A stretch of 64,000 nt of DNA. Source: Bauldia sp. (GTDB lineage: Bacteria > Pseudomonadota > Alphaproteobacteria > Rhizobiales > Kaistiaceae). Shown here one piece after another: positions 9,274-18,310 of the stretch. The notes beneath the pieces were generated by a model. That model was given only the letters and a program-made list of their open reading frames with translations. It was not told the DNA's origin and did not search any database. The stretch is from contig JAHCJZ010000012.1 of assembly GCA_026126025.1 (NCBI GenBank), positions 1-64,000 of the forward strand, given 5' to 3'. Position numbers and translations under genes: made by a program. Position 1 is the stretch's first letter, and every line of letters begins with the position of its first letter.

Positions 9274-10947
9274 ATGGCGTATCGCGTTGCCGGGGCGGGT
9301 GAGCCGGCCGACTATCCTTCCTATTCCGATGCTTCGCGGCGGACGCTGGCGCGGCTGCTGGTGGCGGGGGGGGGGCTGTGGCTTCTCGCCGAGATCGGGC
9401 TGCTGCCGCGCGGGTCGGGCTTCGGCATGGCGCTGGCCGCGCTCGGCTTCGGGCTGGTCGCGGTCGGCGTGTGGGTGGTGTTCGCGGCGTGGCAGACGCG
9501 GTTCAGCGCGATCGGCTCCAGCCTTGCCTTCGTCGGCGCCGCAGCGATCGCGCTGGTCACCGTCAGCCGGCTCGGCTCCGGCGGCGTGGCGGCCGGCGGG
9601 CTCGGCATCGAGATGCTGGCGATCCTCGTCCTCGGGCTCGGCCTCGTCATCCTCGGCGTCTCGGTCTTCCTGTCGCGTGACATCCCCGCGCCGGTCGGCA
9701 CGGTGCTGATCGCCGCCACCGTGCTGTGGACGATCGTCGCCGCGCTCGACGCCGCCAGCGTCGCGCAGCGCCTCGCCGGCGCCGCGGTCGCGCTCTCGCT
9801 CATCGTGCTCGCCGTCGCCAGCCTCCAGCGCGCCGGCGCCAACCTTCCCTTCCTCGCCGCGCTCGGCGAACGGCTTGCCGCGCTCGCCGCCCGCGCGCCG
9901 CGGCCGAGACTGCCGAGCCTCGCCGTGCCGAAGCTGAGCCTCCCCGGCCGCCGGCATGCCGAGGAGCCTGCCGCCATTCCCACCGCCAATGACGACGACG
10001 CCCTCGACCCGGAGCTGTCGGAGAGCACCGGCCCCGTCACCGCCGAACAGCGGAACACGATCGGCCTCGCTTTGGCGCTCGCCGCCGGCGGCCTCCTTCT
10101 CTTCCTGCTCGACGTGTTCGACATCGCGTCCACCGGCGCGTTCTGGCCGCTGGCGCTGCTGGTGCCGGGCGTCCTCCTCGTCGTCGCCGCGCTCCGCCGC
10201 GATTTCGTGGAGACCGCGCCCGTCGTCGGCGGCGCGGTGCTGGCGACCACCGGGCTCATCTTCCTCGGCCAGCAGGCGACCGGCGATTACGGTTCGTGGG
10301 CCTATGCCTGGGCGCTCTACCCGCTCGTGATCGGGCTGGCGCTCGGCCTTGTCGGCATCCGCAACGGCGATGAACGGCTGACCGGCATCGGCCGCAACGC
10401 CGCGGTCGGCGGGCTCGCCGTCGTCCTCGTCGCCGGCATCGTGTTCGACCGCCTCGTCGGCCGCGGCGGCGAAGGCGGCGCCTATCTCCTGCCGCTGGCG
10501 CTGATCGGCGCCGGCGTCGCGATCCTGTGGCTGACCGTGCCGCGCCCGCAGATCCGCCCGGCCGTGCTCGTCCACACCCCGCCCGCCGTCCTCCCGGTGG
10601 CGCCGCTCGTCTCCGACATCCGCGATCACGCCGCGCCGCGCACCAAGCGCGCCCCGGCCAAGCGCACACCGAAGACGCCGACGCCCCCCGCGGCAGAGAA
10701 GCCGCCGGCACCGCGCAAGCGCCGCACGCCCGCCCCGAAGCCGAGCGTCCCCGCCGCCGCGAAGGCCGCAGCGCCCGCGGCCCGGGTGACGGCCACAGCC
10801 TCCGCACCCGCCGCGGTCCGGCCCGTCGCAACGCCCAAGGCCTCGCCGCGGACCGTCGTCGGCGCGAAGAAGGCCGCGCCCAAGCGCCGCGCCCGCACCA
10901 CCCCCGCCGCCGCGCCCAACGGCGCCCGGGCGCCGGAGGCGGTGTAG
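9274..10947 (+). CDS. Multi-pass membrane protein with histone-H1-like C-terminal tail
   Basis: The 557-residue protein has about twelve hydrophobic segments in two blocks: roughly residues 25-185 and 265-420. They are separated by a soluble linker (LPSLAVPKLSLPGRRHAEE). From about residue 447 it turns into a ~110-residue tail of lysine, alanine and proline (motifs such as KRAPAKRTPKTPTPPAAEK and KKAAPKRRARTTPAAA), which resembles histone H1/AlgP-type nucleic-acid-binding tails. I recognise no transporter family. The start is ATG 9274 behind a GGGGGTGTG ribosome site. A tail of this charge on the cytoplasmic side could bind DNA, RNA or lipid headgroups; that is inference. Confidence 0.75.
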   Translation: MAYRVAGAGEPADYPSYSDASRRTLARLLVAGGGLWLLAEIGLLPRGSGFGMALAALGFGLVAVGVWVVFAAWQTRFSAIGSSLAFVGAAAIALVTVSRLGSGGVAAGGLGIEMLAILVLGLGLVILGVSVFLSRDIPAPVGTVLIAATVLWTIVAALDAASVAQRLAGAAVALSLIVLAVASLQRAGANLPFLAALGERLAALAARAPRPRLPSLAVPKLSLPGRRHAEEPAAIPTANDDDALDPELSESTGPVTAEQRNTIGLALALAAGGLLLFLLDVFDIASTGAFWPLALLVPGVLLVVAALRRDFVETAPVVGGAVLATTGLIFLGQQATGDYGSWAYAWALYPLVIGLALGLVGIRNGDERLTGIGRNAAVGGLAVVLVAGIVFDRLVGRGGEGGAYLLPLALIGAGVAILWLTVPRPQIRPAVLVHTPPAVLPVAPLVSDIRDHAAPRTKRAPAKRTPKTPTPPAAEKPPAPRKRRTPAPKPSVPAAAKAAAPAARVTATASAPAAVRPVATPKASPRTVVGAKKAAPKRRARTTPAAAPNGARAPEAV

Positions 10948-10964
10948 GCCGCTCCATATTGCTC

Positions 10965-11046
10965 CGTTACCCCGGCGGAGGCCGGGGTCCAGAGCCACGA
11001 ACGCCGAGCAAGCGGGCCTGGATTCCGGCCTGCGCCGGAATGACGA
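10965..11046. repeat. REP-like double hairpin, family A copy 2
   Basis: TACCCCGGCGGAGGCCGGGG and TTCCGGCCTGCGCCGGAA, ending in ATGACGAA, repeat the layout seen at 597-686. It lies between convergent genes and could terminate both. Confidence 0.7.
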
Positions 11047-11086
11047 AATGGGCGGCGGGACCGACTGCCGGCCCGCGCCGCTGGCA

Positions 11087-11419
11087 CTACATCCCCGGGA
11101 TCGGCAGCAGCTCGAACACGTCGATGCTGAACTGGCCGTTTCGCTGGTCGAGATGCGGGTGGTTTCGCGTGAAGGCCCTCGCCGCCGCAGCGTCGGGCGC
11201 CTCGACGATCGAGTAGCCGGTGACGTCGGCCGCAACGCCCGCCGAGCCGTCGTCGACCACCGACGCGGTCGGAACCAGCGGCGCGCCGCCATCCGTGAGC
11301 GCCGGCCCGACCCGGCCGAACCACGCCCCCCATTTCTCGTTGATCGCCTTGGCGGCATCGCCCTCCATGGCGCCGGGCGGCATTGCGGGACCCCGATAGA
11401 GCATGATGAAACGCGGCAT
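11087..11419 (-). CDS. YCII-related (DGPF-type) domain protein
   Basis: This 110-residue soluble protein has the YCII/DGPF ferredoxin-like fold, seen as MPRFIMLYRG at the start, PLVPTASVVDDGS in the middle and VTGYSIVEAPDAAAARAF near the end. The biochemical role of such stand-alone proteins is usually unknown. A clear GGAGG lies 8 bp upstream of ATG 11419. It is transcribed leftward, convergent with the gene ending at 10947 and divergent from the esterase at 11567, with an A+T-rich probable promoter (TTAATTAA near 11434-11441) in between. Confidence 0.8.
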   Translation of the reverse strand: MPRFIMLYRGPAMPPGAMEGDAAKAINEKWGAWFGRVGPALTDGGAPLVPTASVVDDGSAGVAADVTGYSIVEAPDAAAARAFTRNHPHLDQRNGQFSIDVFELLPIPGM

Positions 11420-11566
11420 GTTTGCACCTCCGATTAATTAACAATCCTGTGTAATACGGATCGCGGCCGCAATCAACCGCGCTGCGTCGCCCGCGGGCCG
11501 CGCCCGATTAACGCCGGGTTCGGATGTTGATGGTGAACTGATTGCTACCGGCAACCGGGGACGAGG

Positions 11567-12457
11567 ATGCGGTCCGGCGGCCTTGTGCGAACCTTGCGGC
11601 TCGGTGCCCTCGCGGCGGCATTGCTCCTGCCCGCCGCCCTCTCCGCCTGCGCGGTCGCGACCGGGCTCAACAGCCTCCTCCCCGGCTCGGGCGCCGAAGC
11701 GGTCGATCGCGGCATCGCCTACGGTCCGCTCCGCGAGCACCGGCTCGACGTCTACCACCCCGCCCCGTCGGCGACGCTCCGCCCGGCGCTGATCTTCTTC
11801 TACGGCGGCGGCTGGGTGGCGGGATCGAAGTCGACCTACGCCTTCGCCGGCCAGGCCTTCGCCGAGGAAGGCCTCGTCACCATCATGCCGGACTACCGCT
11901 TCTCGCGCTTCCCCGACTTCCTCGACGACGGCGCGCGGGCGATCGCCTGGGTCCGCGCCAATGCCGCAACGCTCGGCGTCGACCCGAACCGCATCGTGCT
12001 CGCCGGCCATTCCTCCGGCGCTTACATCGCCGCGATGCTGGCGATGGACCAGGCGCGCCTCGCCGCCGCGGGCGTGCCGCCAGAGGCGATCGCCGGCTGG
12101 GCGGGCCTTGCCGGCATGTACCTTTTCGACCCGCGCGAGGGCGGCCCGATCCGCGCCACCTTCGGCCATGTCGCCGACCCCGCCGAGATGCAGCCGCTCC
12201 GCCTCATCGACCCGGCGGACCCGCCGGCCTTCCTCGCCACCGGCGGCCGCGACGGCATGGTCGACACCGACCACACCGCGCAGCTCGCCGCCGCGCTGCA
12301 CGCCGGCGGCGTCCGCGTCGAGGAGCGCACCTATCGCGGCACCGGCCATATCGGCATGGCCGCCAGCCTCGCCGGCGGCCTCGGCCGCGAATCCGACGTG
12401 CTGCTCGACGTCGCCGGGTTCCTGCTGCGGCTCCCGGCACGGACGGCGGGCCGATAG
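11567..12457 (+). CDS. Alpha/beta-hydrolase lipoprotein, esterase/lipase family
   Basis: The 296-residue secreted hydrolase has a signal peptide ending in a lipobox (ALSAC, Cys28), so it is probably a membrane-anchored periplasmic lipoprotein. The oxyanion-hole motif FFYGGGW lies at residues ~77-83, the nucleophile elbow GHSSGA at 147-152 (Ser149), and later Asp and His residues in GGRDGMVDTDH and GTGHIGM complete a triad. It belongs to the esterase/lipase (hormone-sensitive-lipase-like) group; the substrate is unknown. It stands alone, divergent from the YCII gene and convergent with the caspase gene. Confidence 0.82.
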   Translation: MRSGGLVRTLRLGALAAALLLPAALSACAVATGLNSLLPGSGAEAVDRGIAYGPLREHRLDVYHPAPSATLRPALIFFYGGGWVAGSKSTYAFAGQAFAEEGLVTIMPDYRFSRFPDFLDDGARAIAWVRANAATLGVDPNRIVLAGHSSGAYIAAMLAMDQARLAAAGVPPEAIAGWAGLAGMYLFDPREGGPIRATFGHVADPAEMQPLRLIDPADPPAFLATGGRDGMVDTDHTAQLAAALHAGGVRVEERTYRGTGHIGMAASLAGGLGRESDVLLDVAGFLLRLPARTAGR

Positions 12458-12466
12458 CCTCGTTTC

Positions 12467-12591
12467 AACCCTCCCCTTGCGGGAGGGTCGAAACCGCGTA
12501 GCGGTTTCGGGGAGGGGTGCTGACTCGCGACGCAGCACCCCCTCCCGAAGCTCGCTTCGCGACCTTCGACCTCCCCGCAAGGGGGAGGTTC
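12467..12591. repeat. Palindromic intergenic repeat, family B
   Basis: Nested inverted segments (CCTCCCCTTGCGGGAGGGTC near the left end and CTCCCCGCAAGGGGGAG near the right, with GAAACCGCGTAGCGGTTTC and GAAGCTCGCTTCGC inside) form a long hairpin between two convergent genes. This is a typical dispersed high-GC proteobacterial palindrome and probably a bidirectional terminator. Confidence 0.75.
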
Positions 12592-12622
12592 AAGAAAATT
12601 GCCTCTTGGGCTCTGGAGGAAG

Positions 12623-15019
12623 CTACCCGTCGCGCCAGGCGAGGAGAGCGTTGCGGGTGGCGTCGTCAATCTGGCCGTCGGCGCGGCCGGACAGGAGGCC
12701 GAGGTCGATGAGGAACTGCTCGACCTTGCGGCGGACGGCGACGGCATAGGCGTCGGCGTAGTTCATGAACTCGTCGATCGTGGCGGCGTTCCGCCGGTCG
12801 AGCGCCGCGACATAGTAGTCGCCGGCGCGCTCCAGGTCGCGGGCGACGCCCCGCCCGGTCTCGTAGAGATAGCCGAGATTGTGCAGCGCATCGCCGACGC
12901 CATTGTCGGCCGCCTGCTCCCACCACAGCCGCGCCGCTTCCGGGTCGGGTTCCGCCACGCCCCAGCCATTGTCGTAGAGAATGCCGAGCCGATTCATCGC
13001 GTAGAAATGCCCGCCATCGGCCGCCTGCTGGTACCAGCGGAAGGCGCGGTCATAGTCCTGCGTAACGCCGATTCCGTCCTGGTAGAGCCGGCCGAGATTG
13101 TACATGGCGTAAGGGTTCCCGGCGGCGGCCGCCTGCTCGTAGAGCGTGCGCGCGCGGCCAAGGTCCGCCTCCACGCCGCGGCCGTCCTCGTAGACATAGC
13201 CGAGGTTGGAGGTGCCGTAGGAATTGCCGGCGAGCGAGGCCTGCTCGTACCAATACGCAGCCTCCGCATAGTCGGCCTCGCCCCCGAGCCCCCAGTCGTA
13301 GAGATAGCCGAGGCTGACCATACCGTAGGAGCTCCCGGCCTCGGCGGCGAGCCGGTAGAGCCGCCGCGCCTCGGCCTGGTCCCGCTCGACGCCGCGGCCA
13401 TAGTCGTAGCGGTAGCCGAGCGCGGCATAGCCTTCGGGATGGCCGGCGTCGGCCGCCATCCGGAACCAGCGGCCGGCCTCGTCGAGATCCACGGCCACCT
13501 CCTCGCCCTGGTCGTAGATGTCGCCGAGATTGATCATGGCGTCGGTGCTGCCGCCCCCGGCGGCGCGGGTGAGCCAGTCAATCGCCTCGTCGATGTCGAC
13601 GGCGACCGCCGTGCCGTTGCGGTAGTAGAGCCCGATCTCGTTCATCGCCGCGGCCGAACCAAGCTCGGCCGCCACCCGGTAGCGTTCCAGGGCGGCGGGA
13701 TAGTCGCCGGTGATGGCGAAGACCCGGGCGAGCTGGAAGTGCAGCCGCCCGAGATCGGGTGCGACCTCCAGCGCCGCGGTGCAGGCCTCGCGCGCGGCGT
13801 CGAGCTGCGCGGTGACGTCGGCCACCGCGACCGGCAGGATGTCCGGCGGCCGGTCGGGGTCGTAGCGGTAGGCAGTGAGGGTGTCGCAGCGCGCGATCAC
13901 CGCCTCGTCGCCGTCCGCCGGCAGGGGCAGCGGCGCCGCCGCAATCAGCTGCGGCTCCTCGACGAACACCGGCAGATCCGGCTCGCCGATCGGCTCGCCG
14001 TCCGGGCCGACCGGGCCGAGCGCCAGCAGCTTGTCGCGCGCGATCACGGCAAGGTCGGTGTAGTAGCCGGAGGGGAAATAGCGCAGGAACGCGTCCCACG
14101 CCGCGATGGTGTTGATCGCGAGCGCCGCCTCGTAGGCTGCCGCGACATTGCCGAGGCCGTCCTGCCCGGCATTCTGCGCCGGCCCCTCGGCATTGGCCTG
14201 GAGCTGGGGCGCCTGCTGGGTATCCTCGACGAAATAGATCGGCGCGCCGCCGAGCGTGCCATAGACGAAGGGCTCCTGCTCGCCGCCGGTGGCGAGGATC
14301 ACGTCGTCGCGGACGCGGCGGAAGAGGAAGCTGACCTCGAGGCCCGGCGTTTCGAGATGCGCCAGGAGCGCCGCGGTGTAGGGGCTGTGCTCGCCGTCGC
14401 CGTCATCGGCGATCGTCCCCTCCTTCGCGGCATAGGCGACGAGGATCGACCCGCCCGGCTCGATCCGGGCAAGGCCGCGGCCGACCGCGCGCGAGGCGTC
14501 GGTCATCACCATCTGCGCGGCGAAGGGGTTGTTGCGGCAGGCGTCGAGGATGACGAGGCCGAGCGAGGAAGCCCGCTCCACCGCCATGATGACGCGCGAC
14601 AGCGGCACCGCCTCGTCGAGGACGTGGGTGTCGCGCTCCAGCCGGGCGTCGACCGGGATGAGGAAATTCTCGCCGCCGATCTCGATGCCGTGGCCGGCAT
14701 AGAAGACCACCGCGATTTCCGCGGTTGCCGCCTTCAGCTCGAATTCCTGCAGCGCCCGGCGCATTCCCGAATTGCCGAGATCGTTGACCTCGGTGACGTC
14801 GAAGCCGAGCCGCGCCAGCGTCACGCCGATCGCTTCCGCGTCGCGCACCGGGTTGGGAAGGAGGCCCACCGTGTCGTAGGCGCTGTTGCCGATGACGAGC
14901 GCGACGCGCGAGCCGTCGGGCGCCGGCGGCTCGTCCTGGGCGAAGGCGGGAAGGCCTGTCACGCCGAGCCACAGCACGAGAACGATGACCCCGCGGGCCC
15001 ACCGACGGGCGACCCCCAT
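12623..15019 (-). CDS. Secreted caspase-like protease (peptidase C14) with Sel1 repeats
   Basis: The 798-residue protein has a signal peptide ending around PAFAQ (residue 28). A caspase/orthocaspase domain follows (RVALVIGNSAYDTVGLLPNP) with the dyad visible as His110 in VVFYAGHG and Cys161 in LVILDACRNNPF. After a linker come about eight Sel1-type repeats (for example AMYNLGRLYQDGIGV and AMNRLGILYDNGWGV) from ~residue 450 to 735. The C-terminus (FLIDLGLLSGRADGQIDDAT) resembles half of a peptidoglycan-binding module. It likely acts in the periplasm, cleaving after basic residues as orthocaspases do, with Sel1 repeats as partner scaffold; the target is unknown. A long antisense frame over the gene is a composition artefact. 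Confidence 0.88.
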   Translation of the reverse strand: MGVARRWARGVIVLVLWLGVTGLPAFAQDEPPAPDGSRVALVIGNSAYDTVGLLPNPVRDAEAIGVTLARLGFDVTEVNDLGNSGMRRALQEFELKAATAEIAVVFYAGHGIEIGGENFLIPVDARLERDTHVLDEAVPLSRVIMAVERASSLGLVILDACRNNPFAAQMVMTDASRAVGRGLARIEPGGSILVAYAAKEGTIADDGDGEHSPYTAALLAHLETPGLEVSFLFRRVRDDVILATGGEQEPFVYGTLGGAPIYFVEDTQQAPQLQANAEGPAQNAGQDGLGNVAAAYEAALAINTIAAWDAFLRYFPSGYYTDLAVIARDKLLALGPVGPDGEPIGEPDLPVFVEEPQLIAAAPLPLPADGDEAVIARCDTLTAYRYDPDRPPDILPVAVADVTAQLDAAREACTAALEVAPDLGRLHFQLARVFAITGDYPAALERYRVAAELGSAAAMNEIGLYYRNGTAVAVDIDEAIDWLTRAAGGGSTDAMINLGDIYDQGEEVAVDLDEAGRWFRMAADAGHPEGYAALGYRYDYGRGVERDQAEARRLYRLAAEAGSSYGMVSLGYLYDWGLGGEADYAEAAYWYEQASLAGNSYGTSNLGYVYEDGRGVEADLGRARTLYEQAAAAGNPYAMYNLGRLYQDGIGVTQDYDRAFRWYQQAADGGHFYAMNRLGILYDNGWGVAEPDPEAARLWWEQAADNGVGDALHNLGYLYETGRGVARDLERAGDYYVAALDRRNAATIDEFMNYADAYAVAVRRKVEQFLIDLGLLSGRADGQIDDATRNALLAWRDG

Positions 15020-15155
15020 CCCTCACTCCTGATGTCCCGGCGGCCCCGTCGCCGCGCGGCCCGGCCGCGCGGCGGAGAGAATACCGGCAACGACCGGACT
15101 GCGGAAGCGTCTGCGGCGTCCCGGCCAAAAAGCCGGGGCGCCGCAGAGGGATCTG

Positions 15156-15857
15156 CTACTCGCTGACGATGGCGAAGACGACGGTGGCCGACGCGGTGAT
15201 GCTGCGCTCGCCGCCGACGATCGGGACCGCCTGGTTCATCGCATAGGCCCGCGATTCGAACATCGGCTGGGCATCGGCGAAGGCCGACACCGAGACCACC
15301 TCGCCCAGCGTGACGCCGGCGGCCTCGGCCATCACCTCGGCGGTGCGGCGGGCTTCGGCGATGGCGAGGCGGAGGGCCTCGTCCTGCAGCGCCTGCGGCT
15401 CGTCGATGTCGAAGCTGATGCCGTTGATCTGGTTGGCGCCGGCCTCGACCACGAGGTTCAGCACCGCGCCCGACGAGGCGATGTCGCGGATCCGCACGGT
15501 GAGCTGGTTGGTGACCTCATAGGCCACGACCTGCGGGCCCTGAGCCTCGCGGCTCGAATAATCGTCGCGGTAGACCGGGTTGATCGAGAAGCCACTGGTG
15601 GCGATGTCGGCCTCGTCGACGCCGGCGCCGCGGATCGCGGCGATCACCGCTTCCATGTCCCGGCTGTTGGCGGCGAGCGCATCGGCGGGCTTCTCGGCGC
15701 GCGAGGTGACGCCGATATTGATCGTCACGATGTCGGGCGTGCCGTAGGCGACGCCGCTGCCATTGGCGGTCAGCGTCGGGATGTCGAACCGCTCCTGCGC
15801 GGCGGCGGGCGCTGCCGCTACGATGACGAGGCCGATCAGGACAAGAAGGCGTTTCAT
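15156..15857 (-). CDS. SIMPL domain (DUF541) periplasmic protein
   Basis: The 233-residue protein has a signal peptide (MKRLLVLIGLVIVAAAPAAA, cleaved near AQE) and a complete SIMPL domain: TLTANGSGVAYGTPDIVTIN near the start, DEADIATSGFSINPVY and the C-terminal SITASATVVFAI. SIMPL proteins form oligomeric periplasmic or outer-membrane assemblies of largely unknown purpose, sometimes linked to oxidative stress. ATG 15857 is supported by GGAG about 8 bp upstream. It follows the caspase gene on the minus strand with 136 bp between, so cotranscription is uncertain. Confidence 0.88.
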   Translation of the reverse strand: MKRLLVLIGLVIVAAAPAAAQERFDIPTLTANGSGVAYGTPDIVTINIGVTSRAEKPADALAANSRDMEAVIAAIRGAGVDEADIATSGFSINPVYRDDYSSREAQGPQVVAYEVTNQLTVRIRDIASSGAVLNLVVEAGANQINGISFDIDEPQALQDEALRLAIAEARRTAEVMAEAAGVTLGEVVSVSAFADAQPMFESRAYAMNQAVPIVGGERSITASATVVFAIVSE

Positions 15858-15928
15858 GGAAGAACTCCGTGTTGGCGCCCCTCGAATGCGCCGGAACCAA
15901 CCAGCGCTTTGCGTCGGCATTGCGGCGT

Positions 15929-16459
15929 TCAGAACACCAGCGTCGCAAAGAATACGAGCGATCCGGCAAGAAGCGCCGCGCCCATCCCGGCCCCGATGAC
16001 GGCGCTGACCGCAAGGCCCGACCGCTGCGCCACGGGGATCGCAGCCAGCGCGACCAGCGTCGTGGCGCCGGCGACGCCATAAAGGACCGGCAGGTCGAGG
16101 ATCGCCGCCAGCGGAAAGAAGTGAACGCCGACGATGAAGGCGATCCAAGCAGGAATGAACGGGCGCCAGCCGAGCGCGGTGAGCACGCCCGCCCCGACCG
16201 CGGCAAGCGCGAACTCGACGCCGACGATGATCCCGAAGGTCCGGCTGGTGGCGGCGTCGAACACGGTGCCGTCATTCCAGTGATCGATCGCGCGGATGAT
16301 TCCGGCGGCCGTCATCGCCACCGCCGCGGTGAGCCCGAGCGCGAGCCAGAGGCGCCACCGCCGCGGCGGCTTCTCCATCGCCCAGCCGAACCAGCTGAAG
16401 GCGAAGAAGGCGAGGATGGCGGTCGCCATTGCGGCGTCACGGGGGAACTCGGCTGCCAT
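15929..16459 (-). CDS. Hypothetical integral membrane protein (about five helices)
   Basis: The 176-residue protein is almost entirely hydrophobic, with segments such as AILAFFAFSWFGWAM, LWLALGLTAAVAMTAAGII, IIVGVEFALAAVGAGVLTAL and a final helix ALLAGSLVFFATLVF. I do not recognise a named family. It lies upstream of the SIMPL gene in the same direction with a 71-bp gap. The start at 16459 lacks a strong ribosome site; a second ATG ten codons in (16429) is possible. Confidence 0.65.
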   Translation of the reverse strand: MAAEFPRDAAMATAILAFFAFSWFGWAMEKPPRRWRLWLALGLTAAVAMTAAGIIRAIDHWNDGTVFDAATSRTFGIIVGVEFALAAVGAGVLTALGWRPFIPAWIAFIVGVHFFPLAAILDLPVLYGVAGATTLVALAAIPVAQRSGLAVSAVIGAGMGAALLAGSLVFFATLVF

Positions 16460-16509
16460 GCCCGGAAACGGAGCGGGCCGGGCATTGTTCCTCCGGCGGG
16501 AAACGCAAA

Positions 16510-16531
16510 CGGCCCGGGATCAACCGGGCCG
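16510..16531 (-). terminator. Terminator after the MFS gene
   Basis: On the minus strand an 8-bp GC stem (CGGCCCGG-TTGATC-CCGGGCCG) is followed by TTTGCGTTT. It lies 25 bp past the stop codon of the leftward MFS gene. Confidence 0.6.
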
Positions 16532-16555
16532 CTGCTTCGTTCAAATGACGCGGAT

Positions 16556-17995
16556 CTAGTGGGCCAGGACCGCCTCGCCGGCGGGCGCGGCGTCCTTCGG
16601 CTTCCGCAGGAACACCGCGCCGATCGCCGCCGCGGCGAGCGCGAAGAGCGCGCCGACCAGGAAGGCGAGCTGGTAGCCGCCGGTGAGCGCTTCGGCCGCC
16701 GGAGCGCCGGCCGCGGCGAGCGTCCCGGTGCGGCCGGAGGCGAGGCTGGCAAGGACCGCCAGCCCGAGCGAGCCGCCCATCATGAAGGCGGTGTTGACGA
16801 CGCCCGAGGCAAGGCCGGACCGGCTCGGCTCGACGTCGCTCATCGCGGCGAGAAGCACCGGGTTGAAGGCGATGCCGACGCCGACGCCCAGCACGACCAT
16901 CGGCCCGAGGATGTTGACGAGGAACGTGCCGTCCGCCGGGGCGAAGGAGAAGGCGATCAGCGCCGCCGCGATCAGGAGCATGCCGGCAACCAGCGGGCCG
17001 CGGATGCCGAAGCGCATCACGATCTTCGCCGAGAGGCCGATCGAGAACGCGCCCATGAGGAGGTTCGCCGGCAGCACCGCGAGGCCGACCTGGAGCGGGG
17101 TGTAGCCGAGCACCAGCTGGAGGTAGAGCGCCGACAGGAACGAGAAGGCGAACATCGCGGTCGACCACAGGATGCCGACGACGCTGGCGGTCGAAAGGTT
17201 CCGCAGCTTGAAGAGGCCGAGCGGGATCAGCGGATGCGCGATGCGGGATTCGATCACCAGGAACGCGGCGAAGAGGACCGCGGCGGCGCCGAGGAAGCCG
17301 AGCGTCTGCGGCGAGCCCCAGCCGGCTTCATTGCCGTTGACGGTGGCATAGACCGCCAGCATCAGCGCCAGCGTGACGGTGGCGGCGCCGGCGAAGTCGA
17401 TCTTCACCCCGGCCGACGCGCCAGCCTCGGCACGGAGCAGCTTCACGGTGAGCGCGAACACCGCAATGCCCACCGGCACGTTGACGAGGAAGATCGCATT
17501 CCACGACAGAACGTCGGTGAGGACGCCGCCGAGGAGGACGCCGAGGCTGCCACCGCCCGCCATCACGAAGCCGAAGATACCCATCGCCTTGGCGCGCTCC
17601 GCGCCGTCGGTGAAGAGGTTCATGATCAGCGACAGCGCCACCGCCGACACCACCGCGCCGGCGAAGCCCTGCACCGCGCGCGCCGCGACGAGCACGCCCT
17701 GCGACGGCGCCAGCCCGCACGCGACCGACGCCAGCGTGAAGCCGGCGATGCCGATGAGGAAGAGGCGGCGATTGCCGAAGATGTCGCCGAGCCGCCCGCC
17801 GAGGAGCAGGAAGCCGCCGAAGGTGAGCATGTAGGCGTTGATCACCCACACCAGCCCGGTGTCGGTGAAGCCGAGGTCGCCCTGGATCGAAGGAAGCGCC
17901 ACGGTGACGATCGTGGTGTCGAGCACGATCATCAGGTCCCCGAGGCAGAGGACCATCAGAGTCAGCCAGCGCGAGCGGCTCGATAGGGTGGTCAT
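16556..17995 (-). CDS. MFS drug exporter, DHA2 (EmrB/QacA) 14-helix type
   Basis: The 479-residue inner-membrane antiporter has the DHA2 signatures: WLTLMVLCLGDLMIVLDTTI in helix 1 (motif D1), LLGGRLGDIFGNRRLFLIGI between helices 2 and 3 (motif A), and VARAVQGFAGAVVSAVALSL-like helix 4. About fourteen hydrophobic segments are present. It probably exports hydrophobic or cationic compounds in exchange for protons; the substrate cannot be read from sequence. No EmrA-type adaptor or regulator is adjacent. It is transcribed away from the tRNA gene at 18152. Confidence 0.88.
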   Translation of the reverse strand: MTTLSSRSRWLTLMVLCLGDLMIVLDTTIVTVALPSIQGDLGFTDTGLVWVINAYMLTFGGFLLLGGRLGDIFGNRRLFLIGIAGFTLASVACGLAPSQGVLVAARAVQGFAGAVVSAVALSLIMNLFTDGAERAKAMGIFGFVMAGGGSLGVLLGGVLTDVLSWNAIFLVNVPVGIAVFALTVKLLRAEAGASAGVKIDFAGAATVTLALMLAVYATVNGNEAGWGSPQTLGFLGAAAVLFAAFLVIESRIAHPLIPLGLFKLRNLSTASVVGILWSTAMFAFSFLSALYLQLVLGYTPLQVGLAVLPANLLMGAFSIGLSAKIVMRFGIRGPLVAGMLLIAAALIAFSFAPADGTFLVNILGPMVVLGVGVGIAFNPVLLAAMSDVEPSRSGLASGVVNTAFMMGGSLGLAVLASLASGRTGTLAAAGAPAAEALTGGYQLAFLVGALFALAAAAIGAVFLRKPKDAAPAGEAVLAH

Positions 17996-18081
17996 GGGAA
18001 GCTCTCCGTTGTCACGCGGGCTGAAGGGATCACGGCCCCGCTACCCGGACGACGAGCCGCCGGGGACCAAATCGACATCGC

Positions 18082-18111
18082 GTGACAAAAATTTCGCAGC
18101 GCCCCTATAAC
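18082..18111 (+). promoter_or_regulatory. Probable promoter of tRNA-Ile2
   Basis: GTGACA (18082-18087) and TATAAC (18106-18111), 18 bp apart, lie about 40 bp upstream of the mature tRNA 5' end. This is a reasonable sigma-70 promoter for the tRNA. Confidence 0.5.
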
Positions 18112-18151
18112 GGCCCGGTCCCGGCCTCCGGCGAACCTCCGCCGCACCGGC

Positions 18152-18227
18152 GGGCCCGTAGCTCAATGGTTAGAGCCGGCCGCTCATAACGGTCTGGTTG
18201 CAGGTTCGAGTCCTGCCGGGCCCACCA
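18152..18227 (+). tRNA. tRNA-Ile2 (anticodon CAU, lysidine-type)
   Basis: This 76-nt cloverleaf with encoded CCA has a 7-bp acceptor stem GGGCCCG/CGGGCCC, a D-arm with GCTCAATGGTTAGAGC, an anticodon loop CTCATAA and a T-arm CAGGTTCGAGTCCTG. The CAU anticodon alone could be Met or Ile2. The D-arm and acceptor pattern resemble ileX-type tRNA-Ile2, in which TilS converts the C to lysidine to read AUA. It bounds the left side of a small island of decayed defence-type genes and may have served as its integration site. Confidence 0.85.
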
Positions 18228-18310
18228 GCGGCACCAATGCCCCGTTCGGCGGGCTCCCATTGGGGTTGCAGGCCTGCCCCGGTCGCTCCAGAGTGCCCGC
18301 GGGGACGGGA

